From contig NC_092678.1 in NCBI RefSeq assembly GCF_964355755.1, positions 8,838,922-8,902,921 on the forward strand: a stretch of 64,000 nt of DNA, given 5' to 3'. Below the pieces are notes generated by a model. The model worked only from the letters and a program-made list of their open reading frames with translations, was not told the DNA's origin and made no database searches. Shown piece after piece: positions 60,162 to 64,000 of this stretch (positions within the stretch are counted from its first letter, which is position 1; every line of letters begins with the position of its first letter). Origin of the DNA: Antedon mediterranea (lineage: Eukaryota; Echinodermata; Crinoidea; Comatulida; Antedonidae). The translations under genes and the position numbers were made by a program.

Positions 60162-61454
60162 CTCGCTTCGCTCGCGTACCATCTAGGTCGTGCCCACAGA
60201 TGGTTCTCGAATACACAGTAATTTCAGGGTAAAAAATCTGCCGATTTCAAATGCACGTACCGCAGGACTATAATAATACATTGTCGTTTACAGAAACGAA
60301 TAAGTAGACACAATGATTTATGTAGTCAAACAAAATTAGCACCCTGGGAATTACTTCCGAAAGAGAAACTTACCACAAAATAAGTCCAAATTGTTTATTC
60401 ATTTAAAGAAACCCAATTAGGGTTGAGGGATTGGAAAGAGGATAGGTACAAAGAAGAACAATTTTTAAATATATTCTTTATCCACATCAGTAACGAAATA
60501 TTGTTTTCATTTTTTATAGGCCTATAAATAATATACCACTAACGGTGACTAAATATAGTAAAACATTTGCGATTTAATACTTTGTTAAAACTGTCACTGT
60601 CATAGTCGATTGAAATAGTAAAGTACATGTAACGATACACCACTACGACGTTTATATTTTTTGTAATTATTAATTAATGCAAACGTTGAGAAGCAACTGT
60701 CAGTAATAAAGTTTATTTGTATATTACGTGTGTATATATCTAACAGTAGAGCCTACCCATAATCACAGTAATAAAGTAAATACTAACAGTATTCACAGTA
60801 AGAAATGTTTGTATATATCTTTTTACATCTAACAGTATTCACAGTAAGAAATGTTCGATTCAAATGACAACCAAAAATGGTTAATAGGTAGGTATTTGCA
60901 GTACTGTATTGTCAAAGTATTGCAAGTTTATTCTCCAAGGGCTCATAAATTTACCTACTTGTGTTAAACAAAACTGGCAGACTGAGAGATTGGAATGTTC
61001 CATTCATCGCAAATCAATACATTTGTAAAAACGTAAATTAAATCTATCAAAATAGTATTTTTTAAAGAAAATCGGCCTGTCTTCAACATTATGATACTGT
61101 ACTCGAGCAGTTCAACCGGTTTTCAGCTATTAAAAACAATTATCGTAGGAGGAGATAGGAAAATGCGAAGCGTCCTCGTATTATTGTGTGCGGGTATTTT
61201 TCAAGTTGGACATCCATTAGACAGTGTATACCACGATCGAAAAACACCCCTATTTGGGGCAAATCGTTGAACCTAAATTCGTTTTAATTGTCAATAACTA
61301 ATTATCTAACTCAATTTAATTAGTAAACAGGGTTACATCAGGTGGTTAAAATCAGTACCGAAAGTACGAACCAACTTTATATACCATCGAGTAAAAATTC
61401 TAGAAGTAAGGCGCGATTTACCGAATTTTGCCCTTACGTAAATCTATATATAGA
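60162..61454 (-). mobile_element. Helitron-like non-autonomous element, copy 4, 3' end truncated
   Basis: On the minus strand it starts TCTATATATAGATTTACG after A at 61454 and runs to the 3' hairpin. The hairpin is cut after the left stem and loop (CTAGATGGTACGC, GAGCGAAGCGA), so the final CTAG is missing. It matches the other copies along its length. No coding. Confidence 0.8.
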
Positions 61455-61475
61455 TTATTACCCCGGTCATTATTT

Positions 61476-61530
61476 GGATGGTTGGTTATGGTAGGCCTAC
61501 ATTTACTGATTATTTTTATTTCTCTCATAG
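61476..61530 (-). repeat. Right flank of the inverted repeat around Helitron-like copy 4
   Basis: Reverse complement of 60108-60157 with a few differences (one ggtt unit fewer). Confidence 0.8.
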
Positions 61531-62160
61531 GCATGTTAAGTAGAAGTAAGTAGACTAAACTATACCTGGACATGTATATCAACCCATCGTGATTTCATAA
61601 TTTGATTAAGAAATATAAGTCACCGGAACAAGACGTTCGTTCATTTGAATTGTTAACAAAGTTAAGGTCAACTGGGATAAACCACCAAGGTCATACATTA
61701 TGTAAAACATAACAATATGATAATATTACAACAACGTACTTGACATTGAAACTGAACGCTGAATTTAAATGTAACGTTTAAAAACATAAACTACGAATGA
61801 AACTACTGTATAATAAGAAGGAATGTACTCGGTTTATTGACATTTTATAAACTTTCGAATAATAGTTTTCGCTTAGGGTCATCGCTTAGGGTCATCGCTT
61901 AGGGTCATCGCAAAACTACAGAACTATGCCTGATTTTAAGTAGACGATTTAGTATTATAAATGATTTGTTATAGTTTTTAAAAATGCATTTTAAATATTT
62001 AACACTTTTTTTATTTGGACACTGACACTCATTGTAATGTTGGGGTTATTAATGAATATGCCGTGCTTGTATTTTTTCTTCTGTCTGAATTCATGTTCTG
62101 TCTTTGACTGAAGAAGGTGTCATGTGTAATGAACATGCTGTCTTGCCATAAATAAAATGA
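61531..62160. other. Intergenic; 13-bp triple repeat at 61870-61911
   Basis: cgcttagggtcat occurs three times in tandem. No gene was recognised. Confidence 0.5.
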
Positions 62161-62166
62161 ATTACA

Positions 62167-62535
62167 TAATTCTTATTTTTCGTGAATAATAGAGATTATC
62201 CACCACCTACAGTATACCTAGTCAAAGTCAATTTTGAAGGTTTATATCAACGTCACTATTAACAAGGTCATATACATGGCTGCAGTCGCGTGCTGAAGTT
62301 AGTGTTTACCGACCAACCGACCGACATAGTAAGCTGTAGAGTCGCGTTGCCCGCAACTAATCCCCATAAATAAATCGAATTGCATAATTCTTATATTTCG
62401 TGAATAATAGTGATTATCCACCACCTACTATATACCTAGTCAAAGTCAATTTTGAAGGTTTATATCAACGTCACTATCAACAAGGTCATATACATGGCCA
62501 CAGTCACGTGCTCAAGTGTTTACCGACCTCAAATC
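62167..62535 (-). repeat. Duplicated GTCGG-core repeat, period about 218 bp
   Basis: The block from ataattcttat through gattatccaccacctac, caaagtcaattttgaagg and aaggtcatatacatggc occurs twice (about 62167 and 62385). The first copy keeps the CCGACCAACCGACCGAC core and the flank gacatagtaagctgtagag; the second stops at ttaccgacc. Confidence 0.8.
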
Positions 62536-63205
62536 GGATTAGCTTTTTGCAGCATATGTGCTCACTCAGTTTTGTTTTTATTTATTTCCAAAATATAGTA
62601 TAATTTACTGGCTGAAATTCAAATAACAGCGAACAATTATGGCTATGCAGAGCCCATGTGTTGCGATTTTAATAATAAAACTCTCTTCAAAATACACAAA
62701 GTAAAACTGAGTATTATATATTATTAGAATTGACAGTAGGAAGGTCCCCTGAATAGGATGTCCTTGTCCAAATATCAATTTGACGTAATATAGTTCGCAT
62801 ATTTGACATACAGTACATGTGTCATTTATGAAAAATGTTCTGTATCAAAATGTAATTTTCAGGTCCGAGAAATAAAAAAATATTATCAGGTAATACGTCA
62901 TCTGATTTCATTTTATTTGTCTTGTTAAAAGGGTAGAACGCATTTTTTTTATATTAAATTTGTATTTTTTCAAAAATTATAATTCATAATTTTGGACATT
63001 GACATTTTGGTAGCTAAAAGAATTATTGTTATTTATTTGGCAAAAGTTCATAAAAGTACATTTCACAATTCATCTTGCCAGGAGCAAGTAGGCCTAATAG
63101 GCATGAGCCCAAACAGAAAACTGCTCTTACTCCATCATTACTTATAAAATACAAAAGTAAGTAAGCACAAATTAAGTAAAAACAAAACAAAGTTATAATG
63201 ATACA
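62536..63205. other. Intergenic, nothing recognised
   Basis: AT-rich sequence with one minus frame of 65 codons (63029-63226) without a domain. Confidence 0.4.
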
Positions 63206-63209
63206 CCAA

Positions 63210-63500
63210 TTAAAAATAAGGTGCATTGAATAAACAATTACAACTTAATATTTTGAGATCAAATGTTTGGAGTTGGGCTTTAACGTCTGAAATTGTGGCA
63301 CATTGTTTAATTTCATTGGGAAGTTGCTCCCATAATCTAGGGAAAATAACAAACGATGAATTTAAAAATGTATTGGTCTTAGCCTTCCAATGTATTAACC
63401 GCCCTTCACACCTCTTACTTGATTTCACAAACTCATTAAAGGATGAGGGACAGAGGCCATGTATTATTTTAAAACCAAATGTGAGTCTAAACACTTTAAA
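63210..63500 (-). pseudogene. C-terminal end of a LINE ORF2, truncated copy
   Basis: The minus strand reads FRLTFGFKIIHGLCP, then FPRLWEQLPNEIKQC and SDVKAQLQTFD. This is the conserved tail after the reverse transcriptase in CR1/Jockey-like LINEs (the W..LP..I pattern). Upstream reverse transcriptase motifs are absent, so this is a 5'-truncated copy. The LINE at 31070-35110 lacks just this part. Confidence 0.7.
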
Positions 63501-63840
63501 TATATCTTCAAAAGTTAAAATATTCTGACGTTCTTAATAATAATAAATAATTATAAGATTATCCTAAAACATAATTATACTTCTTCCAATTACTAAACAG
63601 CGGAGGTGAAAGCTGGTTTTATTGATTATTCGTTTACACAAATATTTAATGCAAACTAGTAATAGATGTATTGTGGTCAGGTAGAAAATTACTGTCAAAT
63701 TGTCACGTATGCTTTGCTTACCGTCACGGGGGCTTAGTAACTTAGGTTGAGATAGCTTCCTGGAATCGGAAGCTGTTCTGACGTTTTTAAGAAACGGATA
63801 TTTAAATACAAGTTTTGAGAAGAATACAAAACAAACATCT
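63501..63840. other. Intergenic, nothing recognised
   Basis: No open frame or repeat was recognised before the minisatellite. Confidence 0.4.
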
Positions 63841-63846
63841 CTTAAA

Positions 63847-64000
63847 CTTGAATCAGTAGACCTACTAAGAAATCAACAATCATCGACTTGAATCAGTAGA
63901 CCTACTAAGAAATCAACAATCATCGACTTGAATCAGTAGACCTACTAAGAAATCAACAATCATCGACTTGAATCAGTAGACCTACTAAGAAATCAACAAT
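63847..64000. repeat. 40-bp minisatellite reaching the window end
   Basis: Almost four identical units beginning cttgaatcagtagacctact. The array continues beyond position 64000, so its full size is unknown. Confidence 0.95.

Noticed and set aside
63847-64000. Regular 40-bp repeats considered as a CRISPR-like array
   Set aside because: The units are contiguous and identical with no unique spacers, and the genome is eukaryotic. It is a minisatellite.

Overview
The window looks like a stretch of AT-rich animal genomic DNA, probably from a marine invertebrate deuterostome and possibly an echinoderm. This is inferred from four things: spliced genes with GT-AG introns, CR1-like LINEs, many dispersed short repeats, and the very frequent taggcctac-type words. 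The sequence alone does not fix the species. I see no bacterial-type operon, CRISPR array or rRNA.

The core of the window is a cluster of five spliced genes for secreted Kazal-type (serine-protease-inhibitor-like) proteins. Gene 1 is on the minus strand at 17170-21106, gene 2 minus at 25669-29528, gene 3 plus at 41734-42981, gene 4 minus at 48887-50748 and gene 5 plus at 54592-59603. Each begins with a short exon that encodes a signal peptide and ends in phase 1. Almost every later exon starts and ends in phase 1, so whole domains can be shuffled without breaking the frame. The inferred exon sets sum to exact multiples of three, giving 406, 531, 322, 236 and 383 residues. Domain content varies widely: strings of canonical Kazal domains (genes 1 and 2), a Trp-rich secreted protein (gene 3), degenerate Kazal modules with missing cysteines (genes 1 and 4), and an EGF-CUB-EGF-Kazal-Kazal mosaic (gene 5).

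The only other convincing host gene is an apparently intronless Tctex1-domain (dynein light chain-like) gene on the plus strand at 10277-10972.

Most of the rest is repeats. There are four copies of one Helitron-like non-autonomous element (5350-8060, 14410-15802, 44188-45641, and a 3'-truncated minus copy at 60162-61454). A degraded CR1-like LINE lies at 31070-35110 with another retroelement tail nested in it. A second LINE end is at 63210-63500. Several elements have inverted ends (8151-8735, 19699-19865, 46119-48069, 52969-54351, 55782-55866). A repeat family with a GTCGG-rich core occurs at eight or more places. A complex fold-back locus at 2476-3650 carries two tRNA-like copies in opposite orientation. 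Simple repeats include (AT)n at 2344-2471, (GATA)n at 37181-37253 and a 40-bp minisatellite running off the right end.

All splice sites were chosen by eye from consensus, phase and domain continuity. None has been tested against transcripts.
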